Source: Rachycentron canadum (lineage: Eukaryota > Chordata > Actinopteri > Carangiformes > Rachycentridae). Taken from it: DNA of 64,000 bases. Positions 39,564 to 53,333 of the stretch are shown here, piece by piece (the stretch's first letter is position 1; each line of letters opens with the position of its first letter). The stretch spans positions 9,423,117 to 9,487,116 of the forward strand of contig CM076660.1 of NCBI GenBank assembly GCA_038496675.1. The letters are read 5' to 3'. The position numbers and the translations under genes are program-made. The notes beneath the pieces are model-generated. The model searched no databases, was not told the DNA's origin, and saw only the letters and a list, made by a program, of their open reading frames with translations.

Positions 39564-42500
39564 TGCAAGCACACGTATCTAGGAATAGACATGGATGTAG
39601 ATACACACTGCCACTCAGGTAGAAATATGCATGAGTTAGCTTACTTTCATATTTTAGACTTTTAGCAAGTTGAATTTGTTCATAAGCCTTTAAAAAAAAA
39701 AACAAAAAAAAAAACATTAATATAAATTTCAGTGTATTTGTCTCAATGATACAGAAAAAAGAGACAACACTGCATTGGATTTATCTGTCTCAGCTCCTGC
39801 TCTACATTGACAGAGTTTTGAGGCTATGCCTGGATGTGCTCTTTGAAGCTCTATGAAGTCTAACTGCACTGATTGTCTATTAGCTGAAACCAAGACTAGC
39901 CTCCAGCTAAGACAGTGCTCCCTGGATCATATTTCAGGAGGTTAAAAAATGTTAACAAGCTGTGTCTAAAATAACTTTAGCACCAATAGGTTGTTTTCCC
40001 CACTATTTGACAAATACATGATGGTGTGAAACTGTAAAGACACCAAAACTTGAGATGCTGCGGCAGTGCTTTAAAAAACATCTGACAGCCCTTTGTGTGA
40101 CCATCCCCTGAACCAAGCTTAGACCTGACAGATCAGCTCATCTACTCAGCTGATAAATGAGGAAAGGCAGCTGCCGAAGGTACTGTAAGACAAACAGTAG
40201 ACTGTGTGTGTGAGTGTGTTGTGGGGTATAAACATATCTTTCATGCTGCTCCTGTCACAACATGTTTCATCCTCACAACATGCCAGTGTTTTGCGTGTTT
40301 TTGAAGGTCCGCATTTGCAGATGTGTGTGTATGTGTGTGTGGTATGAATCTACCACCAAATTAGGGCCCATACATTTGCCACCTAGGATCTGTGTGATAA
40401 CGACTAGAACAGAACTGTTTGTCAAGATGGCTGAAAACTCATCTGATGAAACGTGAAACCTCAAGAGCTAGATGATGTGTCATGCCAATAGATTTCTTCA
40501 CTGCTCTGACACTCCACAGTCTTAAAAACTAATGGTTAAACTTCAACAGTAAGAGTCGAATATGTGTCCTCCTTAATCTATTTTAAAGTTGCAGCAAGAA
40601 ACTTTGCACGTGTTGGGTGTGAATCAACATCCTCAGTGTATGTGTGTTTTCTTTTTTCTGTGTATGGAGTAGGACACATAAACAGCGCAAATGTCTCACT
40701 GTCAAAGCACGTTTGACTCCTTCCAACAATTTATATCCTAGTATAAGGTGATGCGTTTGTTTTACAGGGGGGACGTATATAACATTCTGTCACTCCTGTC
40801 CGCACACCCGATCAATCCTTTCAAACCTCACTGCCACAGCTAATGTTGAAACCAAACTGTGAAACAGGCCTGGCGAAGGTATTGGCTTGACTTATCTGGC
40901 TTTGATTATGTCTGATAGTCACTGGCTGCTGAGCAAACAATGATGTGAGACACCATGCTGTTTTGCCTCACTCTTATTTCATTACTCATAAATATCAATA
41001 CAACACAATGCTACGGTACAGGTAAACTACATTTGATGACATCTGCAAGACCAGAGAGTATCGATGAAACGAAATGAGAACAGGTAGCTGCCCCACAGGG
41101 AGAAAGCTGTTGTATCTGTGCTGCAGTAAATTCGAGATAATCCCAAGTAAAACTCCTACATTTTTTTGTTGTAGCTATAAAACTCATTTTTTGTAAATAT
41201 GAACTGCAAAGTAGTTTCTAAATAAAGATTTCTCTGACGTTTTCAAGGCTGTTTAATCAACATCAGTCAGAACATACTCTTATCTGCAGAGTAACCCAAA
41301 GCAACAGATTGCTCTAATTTCACAGATTTAGTCACAGTGAAGAAGTCAGTCAGAGTGAGAGATTAGAGATTCAGACATCTCTACACCTGCAGCTTTCTCT
41401 CCCTGCAGGGCCAGCATGCTAATAAGGAATGGAGTAGATGCATAGGGTCCATTAGGCTCTGAGGGGTAGTAGGAAAGCAGGATTATTCACTACAAAGGAA
41501 GCTTAATGATTTTTAAGTTTCCTAGTACATGGCTACTAATCTTCTGAAAGTGGCGGCAGAGTTGAGGCGTAAATGACTTTTGACAGGACTGTTGTAGGTC
41601 ATAATGCCACTCCATAACATCTTTGATGTCTAATGCCTTTTTTAATGTCTTTTTAATAACTCCTGCCTCCCACCCTTGCAGGTTGTTCTGGAGTTTTGTT
41701 GTGCTTGATTATATTCTTCTTATGAAATACAAGTTAACTTGCTGATATCCCTTTTTTTTTCTCTTGATTATTTCAAAGTCTTGAACTGTTGATGAACTCA
41801 GCAGGTGGTGACCTTCAACCTCAAACTATCTTGGGACAAATCAAATCCATTTCAAATGCCTAACTCTCCCTTGCTGCAAACTGGGAATACATGTTTAGGC
41901 AACTGGAAATGCTGGCTGAGATGACAGCTTTTCCTACAAAATAAAACTCTCACCTATGTATATGCTTGTGCGCTCAGTCAGCCAAGGATGTTTTTTTTTT
42001 TTGAAAAGAAACACCTCTCTGTATTATTTTGGTTGTGTGAAAACATGGACAGTACACAGTTTAAAAATACTGACAAATAAACGATCTAGCTGATTGTGTC
42101 GTACAATTTTGAAAGAGCTATATTGCTGGTAGCAATAGGTTGAGTCTGTATCTTCCACACCTCAGAGTGTGTATTCAGTTGTGTGAGGCCACTCATCCTG
42201 TCATGACAACAACACCCATAATATACACAGGAGCTGTTATCAATAGAATTTCACACCATTTGTCACAATTATATTCAAACATCATTGAGCAATATCAGAC
42301 CTTTACTGTAATATAGACTATAAATAAATATGAGCTACATTCAATGTTTTTTAAAGAACATTAAAGATTTATGTCATTGCTTGATATAAATCAGGTCTTA
42401 ACCTAGAGATAGTTGTCAGAATTTCAATTGCAAAAAGTGTTGAGCTTTATTGACACAATATCCAAATGATATACAGTATGACCTCTGTATTGTTAGAGAC

Positions 42501-45500
42501 AGAAATCCAAGACAACCAGCTACTGAGCTGCAGCTATTGCTGTGATATAAATAAACATGGATGAATACTGTGAAATCCCATTTGAAATTGGTCAAAGTCA
42601 GTCAGCCAGTCATCAATAATACATGTATTCTAATCTGAAATAAAATGTGCATGTTTCCCTGCCTCCTTCTCCCCAGTGTTTTCCTGTGTAGCGACAACAC
42701 CTGAGGCTTCCTTGACAGAGGAGACCTCAAATGACCTCATTTTATACTGTATGTGAAATGGTGAAGACTTCAGCCCAAGTAACAACTTAACAACTTCACC
42801 TCCACCCCATGCTTCAGATATGATGAATCTTTAATGATCCTTGAGGGGAAACTAGCTCAACTGCATCAGCAAATAGCAACAGGATATGGAAAAGAAAAGT
42901 AGGAAAAACAAAACAAAAAGCAGAGAGGATAGAGATGATACACTCACATACTGCGCATGCTGTGTGTACTGGTGTACAAAATGTGACTGAAGGAAAAAAT
43001 ATATTGAAAAGTAGTTTGTGTATATTAATGTGCACAAACTTGGATATGTGCACCGTCTTATGACTGCTGGTAAAAGTGTAAAGCTGCAAGTTGCGCCTTG
43101 CAGTGATGATAGAAAGAACGAAGGTGATAACTTTAGAGGGTGTGGGTAGATTTCTATTCAGGATGCAGTACAGTCCTTGTTCTCACCTCTGCTGCTGCCT
43201 GCAGGGTGCCAAGCTCAGCCCAACAACTGATCCAGAGTTTTCCAGCCTCGCCATTATAGATAAATAGAAGACATGGCCTCCTGCCTCTTGTTGGTGGTGT
43301 AGAAACTTTGTGAAATCCATCCCTGCCTAACAGTAACATCAATAAATACAGAAAAATGAGTGAGAGATAAAGTTAAATTGCCAATGAAATAACTCCAGCC
43401 TCTCTTTGTGCACCAATTTATTTAGGAAGCATAAAAAGCTTATTGTAAGCAGATGTAAATCTGGTGATCCTGTCAAATTGGTTATGAGAGAGGGTTTCAT
43501 TTGACATCACTAAATGCTAATAGTGTATTGGCGCAGCTCATGGTCAGACTGAAACAGTTATTCAGGCCATGTCACCCTGTTCAAGCAAACCACCAGACAG
43601 CTAATTGTATAGGCTTAACATATGTCACCCTTTAACAGGCAACCAGACAAGTTTGGTCACTACATTCATCTAAGAGCACAGTTGTTCAGATTACAAGAAA
43701 TGTGAAAAAAAAGTCAAATATAAATATTATAATTTTAATCTTCACTTTTTCAGGCAGTGTCATTGAGATTAAAAACTTTTTTTCATATTATTTTTAAACT
43801 AGCAATAAGCAAATGTAGCCTATTATGTCAAAAAGTTACGGAACATTTGGTGAAGGACAGTAGTCCTCTGATGCCTTCTCCCCCCCTCTTTTTCTCACTG
43901 TGAATGAGGCTGAACAAAACCAAAACAGGAATCAAACATGATGTTATCAATGGCCATGACCAAAGGCAAACTCACTGTTTTAAAGACAGTGACAGTACAG
44001 CAGCGCCACAGCAGCAACTTCCTATATTCCTAAATTGATTGTTCACTTCAGGACAAAATGACCCAGGCCATCGGGAAATATCACAGCTCTCCTGACAGAC
44101 TTAGCTTTAAGTGATAAACTCTACGTGACCTTGTTCTTCAGCTGCTGGGTGTTTTTCCTTTAGCGTCTGGACTGTCTTCATGTCAACCTTTGGTAAATTT
44201 TCAAATCTGCGTTTTTATTGACATGATATAAAAATGTCTGTGAAGCTTAGCTGGATAAGATTTTCATCCTACCACTTATTCATTGTTTCAGATTTTTCAC
44301 ATATCTGTGGAAAGTGAATTTTACAGCAGTGCTAAATGCACATTTTTTTCTTCCATCTAAATTACCATAAATCTTAAATCAAACTTAAATTTCAAAACAT
44401 GTCCAAAGCTTCAGGAAGGTCAAATTTAAAGCAAGGAGTAAGATTAAAAGCAAGGACGACGGGAAGCCTAGGGTGCACAGCGTCAAGCATCAAGGGTCAT
44501 TGAACTTAAGTTGCCCATAAAACCTGTGCTTTATGGTGCTTTCACTTCCTGGTAAATGTACCTTGTCTACAAAAAGACATTGTACAAGGGTGTCATACTG
44601 TGTTGGATCTTAGCTCTCATGCTGAAAAAAGAAGGATATATTAGAGTTTGTATGTGGGTCAGATCTGAGCTCAGCAAATAGCACGAAAGAAACTAAAGTA
44701 CCAATGGTACCATCATCCTGACTCTTAAATGCATTGCATTTGTAAAGCATGTTTGACAAAACATCAGCTGCCATACACATCAGATTATTTCAGTGGCATT
44801 TTAAAGGCACAAGCACTTTCAATGTGGCTTGTTTTTCTTTGTACTAAGTCACTAGAGACTCAATTAGCAGCTGAAAATAAAGGGCTTTTCAAACCTGAGA
44901 ACAGAGCAGGAATTCTCTTTGACCTTACAATACCTAGATGCCATTTACAAGCTTGTTTTAAGGCATTAGTGTATGACTGGCACCTTTCTCAGCCTGTGAT
45001 AGTCAGCTCCTATTGTATCCCCCCTTGTCCTCACAGCTCCAGACAGATCCCTTCCTCCTTCCATTTTACCAAATATAGATTTCTGTTCAGTAACTGGTGA
45101 GATTACTGTCATAAACTCTCCTGTCTCTTTAGGTTTTTTCTTCCTGCCATGTCTCCACACCTTTAATTATGCAACTCTGTCACCTACTATGTATATGTAG
45201 AACAAGAGGAAGTGAAAATGATGTTGCAATACATGATTGAGAGTACTGAGTAAATCATATGCAATGAAAAATGTACAGAAAGATGCATCATTGTCAAAAG
45301 TGCTTTAGGTTAACTACCTCTTTAATTTCTGAAGAATATAATAAAGCTACATATTCTTTGGATTTCTAATCACTGTAAAATAAATAAGTAAATCCCAGCT
45401 AAATATCTGAAGTTATGGTGAAGACTGCAGGCAGATTCAACTTTAAGGAATAATGCTAAATTGTAATTTAAAACTCTTGAATGTCAGAGGCCTCTACCTC

Positions 45501-47138
45501 TTCAGGCATTTAAGTCTAAGGTAAAAAAAAAAAATCTAATCTAATTTGTTTTTTTTTTTCTTGCCCTCATTCTTTCAGTTTGTTCTCTTTGGCATTTTGA
45601 AGTTGGAGATATTGGAGATTGAACACATCATTTTGAGAAGTGATAGTGACTTTACAGTGAATGGTCGAATTTTATTTATGCAGTGAGACATTTTCGCATG
45701 TGGCTCTTCAGAAGTAAAATAAACAAATAAAATAAATTTCGATAGTGTCAGAAATTGATGCTTTTCTGTGTGTGTGTGTGTGCGCATTCTCTGTAGTCCT
45801 TGTGTATTCAGGATCCTATTCGTCATCTGCCTGTGATGATTGTGGATTGGAGTATCTTGACAGTAAGCCCTGGTAATTAATCCCTGTTTATACAGTGTCT
45901 TGGCTAAAAGAAGAAGTTATGCAACCATCCCTCTGTTTCCCTGCTCACACTGTTACTGAGCCCAAGCAGATTACGTTTGAGCTGTTAATGAGGGGTGCAG
46001 AAAACCAGGCGGAAACATGCACTCAGTTAAATACATGTTACAAACACAGGCAGAAATAACTGCAAAATTGAGAAAATACCTGGGATCACATACATGTGCA
46101 TTTATGGTCATGGCCACCACCCTCAGTGCTAATGCAAGGGGTCTATTTTAATGTGAAAGGTCAAATGGTTTAATGGGTGACATTTTATGATGTGCGTCAT
46201 TGATTGAACAGTTCAAAAATCATTAAATGTCATCGCTAATGAGATGCATATTGATGTATATATTGAAGTGTATTGATTTACCTGTGGTATCTTCAGTATC
46301 ATGACGTTTTTTAACATTACTTTTAGGAGGTCACCACCAGAGGCATTTCAGGAATCCTTAGTGGCTACTGTTTATTTGATGAAATGTGAATAAATCAGCG
46401 GTAATAGATGTCTGACACGATTAGCTTGAAAGAGTTCTTTGAAAGTAGATCATGTATATTAGAGGAACCTATATTTTTAAGGTAGCTACAAATAGACAAT
46501 ATAATAATTGACATTTGCTCTGCTGAGCTATATTTGTCCCTGAATTTGAACTCCCATCTTAATTTGCCTTATAAACCTGCAGCTTTTCCCACCTCAGGTC
46601 CATAACATGTGCTCACACAGTATTTGACTTTGCTTTAGTATAATCTGTTTGAAATGGTGTGTGGGAGAAATGATTCTTTAAATACATACAGAAGCAGCAA
46701 TTAAGTGCAAATACTCATTAGCAAGATAACAGCATGGCTGGGTTCAGAGTCCACTAGTTGGAAATTCAAGTTGTGGACCATGGATATACAAGTTGTTCAT
46801 TTATATGACAACCATGTTGTTACACAGTTATTCTGATCTATTGTAGGAGACATAGTAGGAAGTTTTATTTTATTGAATTGATGTACATTTTGTTTTCTAC
46901 TGAGGTTTTACAGCAGCAAGATGGGATTAATTTAAAGACTCTTGGTTCAGTGTTTCCACAAAACATTTGATATTCGAATTCAATCTTTTTTTGATAAACA
47001 GTACATTCTGATACATCTGGATATTTCATTGCACGTAGTGATGAAAGCATAGGGGTGAAGTCCTAAAAAGTGAGCCATGTGCAGGTTGTATTATGAGTCC
47101 CTGCACCCCCAACTCTGCACTCTCTGAAGAGCTTGTAC
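39564..47138. other. Intergenic DNA without recognisable genes
   Basis: AT-rich sequence with A/T homopolymers (39691-39714, 45523-45560) and short CA/TG tracts. The 123-codon plus-strand frame at 44729-45100 shows no domain or coding character. Nothing else is supported. Confidence 0.65.
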
Positions 47139-47317
47139 CTCAGCTGATGAAAGGGCAAGCTGTGACGGCACGGTGCTGTGGTACATTTCTGATGGTTGTG
47201 TAATAATCAGAGGGATACACTGACTGTCCTTTGCAGCTGCCACCCAGCCCAGTGGAGGGAGAGGTGCCAGCACAGGGGTCCATCAGCCAACTGCTGTTCT
47301 GTTTCAAGTGCACTTTC
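47139..47317 (-). other. Exon-like segment with strong splice signals, unidentified
   Basis: On the minus strand TTCTCTTCCTTCCAG precedes position 47317, a near-ideal acceptor, and 179 bases later CTGAG is followed by GTACAAG, a fair donor. The first frame is open across the whole segment, about 58 residues (KVHLKQNSSWLMDPCAG...YPSDYYTTIRNVPQHRAV...), to a TGA overlapping the donor. I do not recognise the protein. It could be an exon of a non-coding RNA, a terminal coding exon, or chance. It is on the gabrg2 strand, 5.7 kb past its stop codon. Confidence 0.3.
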
Positions 47318-47649
47318 CTGGAAGGAAGAGAATCACTGGACATGACTGGAACAGGCTGTGCTATTCCTGTATAAAAACTGTCCTATTAAATGAAAATATG
47401 TTTCTAGTAGAGTTATGTCACACCTAAACCAATGTCCTTAGCTGTTTCCCTAAAAATGGGCTATTTCTAAAATGCATATGCTATTGCATATCAGATATGT
47501 CTATATATATAATCTATATCTCTACACTGAATTCCTAACAAATCTCCCCTATCTGCTTCTTCAAAACATGTGGTGGCTGTAGGGCTGCTGGTTTACTAGG
47601 GTTTGAGAAAGGATTCTATTTCAAAGTTGACAACTCATCAAGATGACAA

Positions 47650-48330
47650 CTGCTGAAGTGTATGTCAGGCCCACACCTGGCCTGACGCATACGCAAACTA
47701 AGCCACTGCTTAGGGAAGCCATGGCCACCAGAGGGCCCACAAGAGCGCTTGGGCTCCTACTACAAGAGAGCTTGATATAGAGCCAGGTGGGGCCCATTTA
47801 CCCAACTTGCACAAATTATGCAAGCCCCTCCCCTTTTATGTCAGACTGGGTGTCATTGTTCACTGAACAACCCTGACTAAACCATGAGAGTGAATCGCAA
47901 AAACAGGAAGCAGGTAAACTTGTCTCCTCTTCAAGTCAGTGTCAGCAAATAACAGTAACATTAAAATGTTTATAAAATGTTTATCTCTCGAGCCTGGTGA
48001 TGCATCTCTTGGCCTCTCTGTGTTTTGCTCATAACTCCCAGGGCTGTTCTGTGACTTTGTGACTGTCAAAAGACAGATTTAAATACAACTATTTATTACG
48101 ACCAATAAACATATATGCGACCATTTTTATAAGCTGCAGCTCAGAAAAGACACATGCTGCGTGATAACATGATGCTGGGCAACACATCTCTCAGTGAATA
48201 ATATCCATCAAGTATTCAGCTACGCCACATTATAAATAGTATTTTATATTTGAAAATTGTTAACATGGCTCGTTGATCAGGTGGAATGGCCCCCAGAAGA
48301 ATTTTGCTTGGGGCCGAAGGAAGGTCAGAT
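47650..48330. mobile_element. Possible second non-autonomous DNA transposon (hAT-like)
   Basis: The region has GGGCCC-rich patches unlike its surroundings: ACTGCTTAGGGAAGCC and GAGGGCCCAC near 47700, GTGGGGCCC near 47790, and GGCCCCCAGAAGAATTTTGC with TTGGGGCC near 48290-48313. Such GGGCC patches are common at the ends of fish hAT-like elements. I found no transposase motif, no clear terminal repeats and no target duplication, so this is a composition-based suspicion. Confidence 0.3.
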
Positions 48331-49299
48331 CTGGACAGCTGAGTAGACTGTTGAATGTATTTTGCTACAACAACAAGAAAATTAGCATGATATCCATTAA
48401 TCATTGCTGAATGATTTGCAGACATAGCTATTAAAATGTCTGAACATGTCAGTTGTAATTCCTAAGATGTAATTAAAGTGATTAAATGATAAAATTGGAT
48501 ACATATGTTTATCGTAATTATAATCGAAACACTCATTGCCTAAGAATAAGTTCAAATAAGCTCAAATTTTTTACTTTTTAATTTAACACATGGCTGCTGT
48601 AGCTCCAGACTGTTTACCTGGTCATCTCTCTGAATGTCCGTACCAACGCTTGGTAATGTACATTTAAACTGGCAGGATGAAATCAGCTCATTTATCTGAA
48701 TTTAACTGCATGTACTGTGGGATTGGAAGGTAAAACAATTATTTTCCACCTTTACATTCTCAGCAAAATCTCTCTGCCTGACATTATTTCACAATAATTA
48801 ATCAAATTATTGGTTGAAAAGGGAAAATTTTTCTTCAGTACATCACTAGTTGCTTGCCATTAGGAACACGCTCGCATGACTTTTCTGTGCATATATCATG
48901 GTTCTTACAGAATGATTGTAGCTGCAAATTAATAGCTTCTATTCTCTTCATATTTGGGTTTTCTGTGGAAGTGCCATCCACTGTTAGCATCAACCTTTCC
49001 TTTGCATCATGCTCACACTCTGCAGTGCTAGACTCATGACGGGATGAAATGAGAAACTCAGTCTATGGCTTGAACTTTGGGATTGCCTGTCACTGTTGTG
49101 CAGTGTTTATCAAATAATGGAAACCAATTTAAAGTTACAGGAGAGCAAAAGTTGAGTTTGTTAATTCTAAGACTGTCTGCCACATTTTTTCCAATAGCTG
49201 AATGAACAGGTTGTGAAATGTGGCTCTTTATTCACAGTCAATTAATGCTTCAGCAGCAGCTTGTTGTTATGTTCTCAAACGCCAAAAAGTCCATAATGG
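48331..49299. other. Intergenic DNA, nothing recognised
   Basis: AT-rich, no coding frame above 61 codons, no repeat family recognised. Whether it belongs to the gabrg2 3' UTR depends on which polyadenylation site is used. Confidence 0.6.
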
Positions 49300-51082
49300 C
49301 ATATACCATATGTAACATGTAAAATGCCACTGAAATATTTCTACACAGCTACTACTTACTGCGAATAATAAATATTAATAATGAACCTATACACACTGAT
49401 AAATGCAACGATTTTATTGTAAAATTCCACAGCTATGTGCAATTCCCTTATGAAAAGGATTTTTTTCTAGTACATATAGTATATTATGCAGACCCTAACA
49501 GAATTGATCAGTGCCCCTTTTATACAATACTCAAATATACATCGATGGCAAACAACTAACATACTGTATGTATGAGAATCATATGAAATTTATTTTGTTC
49601 TTGGTTACCTTTTACTGAGCTTGGTAATTCCACTGCGTATTATTTTGTTTCCTGCATTTTGACAAAATACATAACAATAGAAAATATCTACATGTGCTGT
49701 TCACATATGTCTCATTTGCGGGTCTCAAAATAAATAAAATTACTTTGTCAAAAATAGATACAGTGTAATAAAAGTCCATGTCAATGCAGGCAAATGACCA
49801 GATGAAACAAAGCTTGAATTAGTCCCAAATCCTCCAGACATCCCCTGTTTGACGGAAACATATTCAGCATGCACACTACTGAATATAAACACACTCCAGT
49901 ACCTTCCATACACTTTTGTATCCCTGCATTTACAGTAGAGTGCACACAAATTTAAATACAATAAACAAATAATAAACAAGCTTTATCCATCATGGAAAAA
50001 AAAGTCTTAATTCCATAATGTATGTTTGTTTTCTGCATCACTGTTCAAACACAAGACATGCTCTGTTATCAGTACGATGGGCTTGTAAATAAAGTCAGAT
50101 ACAGTTTGAATCAGAAAGTCATCCTCTTCACCCTGATATAATAATATGTATTTATCAGTCTGGTCTACGTTTAAACAACTGTCCTCACGCCTTTGGTTCT
50201 GTACCGTACCAAAAAAAAAAAAAAAAGAAGTCCAGAGCACCTCCAAATCCATGTCTGAGATGTGGCAAACATTTGCTCGATAGCATATTCCCACAACACT
50301 GATTGTTAGCATATGTCTTTTCCTCCACAAAGCAGTATAAGTGGATTCACAAATGATATTGTAATTCGATATCATCAATTGCATGTGTCAGTTTGGCACT
50401 TTATAAGATGTAATCACTCTGTTACATTTCTTTAAACTACTGAAAACTGATGACGGCCAGTCCTACACCGCTATTGACACGCGTACGGCCCTAAGGATGT
50501 GAGAGCTAGAGTATGTGCACACTGAAGACAGGTTTAGACTACTAAGTGGCAGCTTTGGGACACGACAGGACCACCATTAAATACAAAAGGGAAAGAAGTT
50601 CAGGAAATAGAGATGAGATAATCTGCTGAATGTATATATTAGTATCATCAATGTTTTATTAATGATAGCAAATATTAAGACCAATGACAACCTATGTGGT
50701 GGTGGAAAAGGTGGAAGTAATTAATAGTCACTTAGACAAGCAAATGTTCTTCTGGTGGTTTGGGAACCTTTGTTTTTTGTGTGTGTGTTTTTTTTTTTGT
50801 TTTTTTTTGTTTTTTTTTCCCCCCCTGAAAATATTTAAATCTACTACTCAGAAGCTGCACAACATGTAATGTTGCAACTCACTAATTCAACAGATATAAC
50901 AGTTTGACAGGCCTTAGTGAGAGTAGTGTACATTGATCACAACATAGAAAACACAAGATAAATAAGCTCAAGCTCCATTGACACATCGAACAAAAATGTA
51001 TCTTTGATATAATTGACAGTATTCTGTGTATTCTTTTCAGGGGCTATATGAACATAAAATACATTTTTTTCAACAGAATAAA

Positions 51083-51120
51083 TAAATAAATACCATCAAT
51101 GAATAAATAAATAAATAAAT
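51083..51120. repeat. (AAAT)n-type tandem repeat, interrupted
   Basis: Two runs of AATA units are separated by CCATCAATG. They lie in the presumed gabrg2 3' flank. Confidence 0.85.
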
Positions 51121-52171
51121 ACCCCATTACCCCCAAGTTTTCTACATGGTCAGTCCAGCATAATACAATAAGCCTAATATACTGAATGATGATATACTGT
51201 AACAATGCTGAAATTACAAAATATATTCCCTTTTACAAAATCCCAAGGGCCTGACAAGTGTTTTCTTCTCTTTATATTTTATGTACATACACCATGTGAT
51301 TTACACCCATTCCTCGTGAGTTTACACATCATACTTTTGAGCGCTGTCTCCGTTTGTTGCATACTGGTGTCTATCAAAAGTGACCTGTAAGGTGTTGTAA
51401 TTTGTGTGCGTTACATCTTATCATACACAACATTTACAATTCAGACGCTTTCTGCCTTGTTCTCTGCTCCCTTCATGCCACATCACGGCATTCCAAAAGA
51501 AATTTTCAAGGGGAAAAACTGCAAGCAAAAAATGATACAGTGATTTACATTCTCAAAGTGTTTCTTTTTCACAGAGAAAGGAAGTGAGATGCTTGATAAT
51601 AAGGCTTACACAGCTGTTCTGACGCAATCAGATGCCATTTTTACTCGAATGAAGCTCTCTGTTTTTTTTTTTTTTCAGCATATTTATTTATCATATCAGT
51701 TTTTTCTTTGTATGTTTGTTTCTCATCTTATAAGACTTAGAATGACCCCTGGGATTACTGGGATTTCAAAGTACCCTACAGCTCTCTGTATTGACATTTA
51801 CATTAAAGGGTAGATTAGTTTGAATTCCTCTATTTGAAGGCATAAGTCCTGACGTGTGGTCACGTAGCTGCAGTTATCACTCTATTAAGGGCCAAAGTAG
51901 TTTGTTTTTTTAAGAAAACCTAAATTGTTGTAGTACAGTTCTCTTGTACATGGTTGCGTAACCAAACTACAAGAGCAGTGTGTCATTATGCAAATGCACA
52001 TTTTTAACACTAAATGGAGGAGAGGGTCAGAGGTCAGTGTTGTCTATACTATATGCAAATGGCTGTGAGAAAAATGATTAAAATAGTTGTCTGATCTGAA
52101 ATTCTGGGCTGATCCTCCCACCTGTACGCAAAGGTCATTCCTCAACTGAAAAGCATAACCTGGGCACATTT

Positions 52172-52177
52172 TTTATT
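52172..52177 (-). terminator. gabrg2: Candidate polyadenylation hexamer for gabrg2
   Basis: AATAAA on the minus strand about 880 bases after the stop codon, followed by GTGCCCAGGTTATGCTTTTCAGTTGAGG, which is only mildly GU-rich. It is one of at least four candidates; 52655-52660 is the nearest to the stop codon. Confidence 0.25.
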
Positions 52178-53054
52178 GTTTCATTTTCCAATTTTCCTAG
52201 AAAAAAGTATAATTAAATCCTGAATGATAATCAACAGTATTTGTTTTTTAGTTTCCATAGCCAACAATAGAAGACCATAAAACATGTTAATTATTTTTTT
52301 TGGGCCCTGAAAGGCGCATGCAATAAATGTAAACCACTATGTAATAGTAAAATATATACAGTGTCTGTACAGTTGAGCAGTATCCATAAACAGCATCATT
52401 GCTCTCTGACCACACATGGAAAATGCAACTTTTTAATTGTGCTAACATGTTAGCTAGATAAATGAAAAATAAATTAGCATTATCAAAATGAATTTCAATC
52501 ACTGTCTAACATAGCTCTATTAAAGTGCTTCAGATTTTGTGTTTTTGTATGTTAGGTGAAAAAAAAGTGAAAATAAATGATAAACATAGACATAGATAAT
52601 ATAATTTAGATTTGTCTGATGGGTCTTTGATGTCATCTGAATTGAATCTGAATATTTATTTTAACTGTTTGTTGTGGAAGAAATGTGTCTAAAAATAAAT
52701 CAGTAAAAATCCCATTGAGAAGAAACTAGCAAGAAGTTCCATTCGAAAAGTCCAAAATAAAGTAATGAAAACGAAAACTTAAATGCTCACACAATAAATG
52801 GTTTCACAGCACATCTACAAACCTCTTCATGCCAGTAAAATGTAATGCTACAACATTTGCAATGTCTGTTATCAGAGTTATCAGATAAAATAACTGAAAT
52901 GTAAAGAGATTAAAATCCGAGAATTAAAGGAAATGCTTTAAATCAAATCACTGGATGTTTCAGTGGGTCCCCTCCTTCGAAATGTTCCTTGCTGGCGCAG
53001 AGCATAATGTAGAATGTAATGAACTGCATGATAAGGCTGGATACACACCAGGGC

Positions 53055-53333
53055 CTAGAGATAGAGATAGGACACCCAGTAGACCAGGTTGAAGAGACCA
53101 AATGCAGTGGGGAAGAAGATGCGAGCATACGAGTCTATCTTGGCAATGCGGATGTGCAACCGGCCGTGCCGCCAGGCTCCGGAACGGCAGTCTTCAAAAC
53201 AGCAGAAGAAGCTGGTGCAGTCTTTCCCGTCCAGACACTCATAGCCGTACTCCTCGTCTCGCTCCTGCATGTGTGTGGCGTTGTTCATTTGAATGGCTGT
53301 GGCAGAGCGTGGACGGATGTCTACCGTGGGTGT
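53055..53333 (-). CDS. gabrg2: gabrg2 last coding exon: M3-M4 loop, TM4, stop
   Basis: The terminal coding exon has 92 codons plus TAG at 53055-53057. It starts at TPTVDIRPRSA in phase 0, matching the exon-8 end. Visible motifs by exon residue: the tyrosine endocytic/Src-family motif YGYECL (29-34, AP2 mu2 binding in mammals), the palmitoylated Cys cluster between residues 33 and 49, the GABARAP-binding stretch RSGAWRHGRLHIRIAK (50-65), the pre-M4 segment DSYARIFFP, and TM4 ending VYWVSYLYL at the C-terminus. TM4 has FGLFN where mammals have FCLFN, and MQER for LQER; both are conservative orthologue differences. The start is set by the acceptor ending GCAG at 53334; an alternative AAAAG acceptor three bases upstream would add one Gln. 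The antisense strand of this exon is also open for 128 codons, but that is a shadow. Confidence 0.97.
   Translation of the reverse strand, partial: TPTVDIRPRSATAIQMNNATHMQERDEEYGYECLDGKDCTSFFCCFEDCRSGAWRHGRLHIRIAKIDSYARIFFPTAFGLFNLVYWVSYLYL

Larger units (their letters stand above)
49300..53054 (-). other. gabrg2: gabrg2 3' UTR and immediate 3' flank (end not resolved)
   Basis: Directly downstream of the stop codon on the minus strand lies AT-rich, low-CpG DNA without coding frames of interest. The UTR must begin at 53054. AATAAA hexamers on the minus strand occur at 52655-52660, 52172-52177, 51683-51688 and 49589-49594. None has a clearly convincing downstream GU-rich element by eye, so I cannot choose the cleavage site. 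An AAAT-type tandem repeat (51083-51120) and a T/C-rich low-complexity tract (50786-50825) lie inside. Confidence 0.45.
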
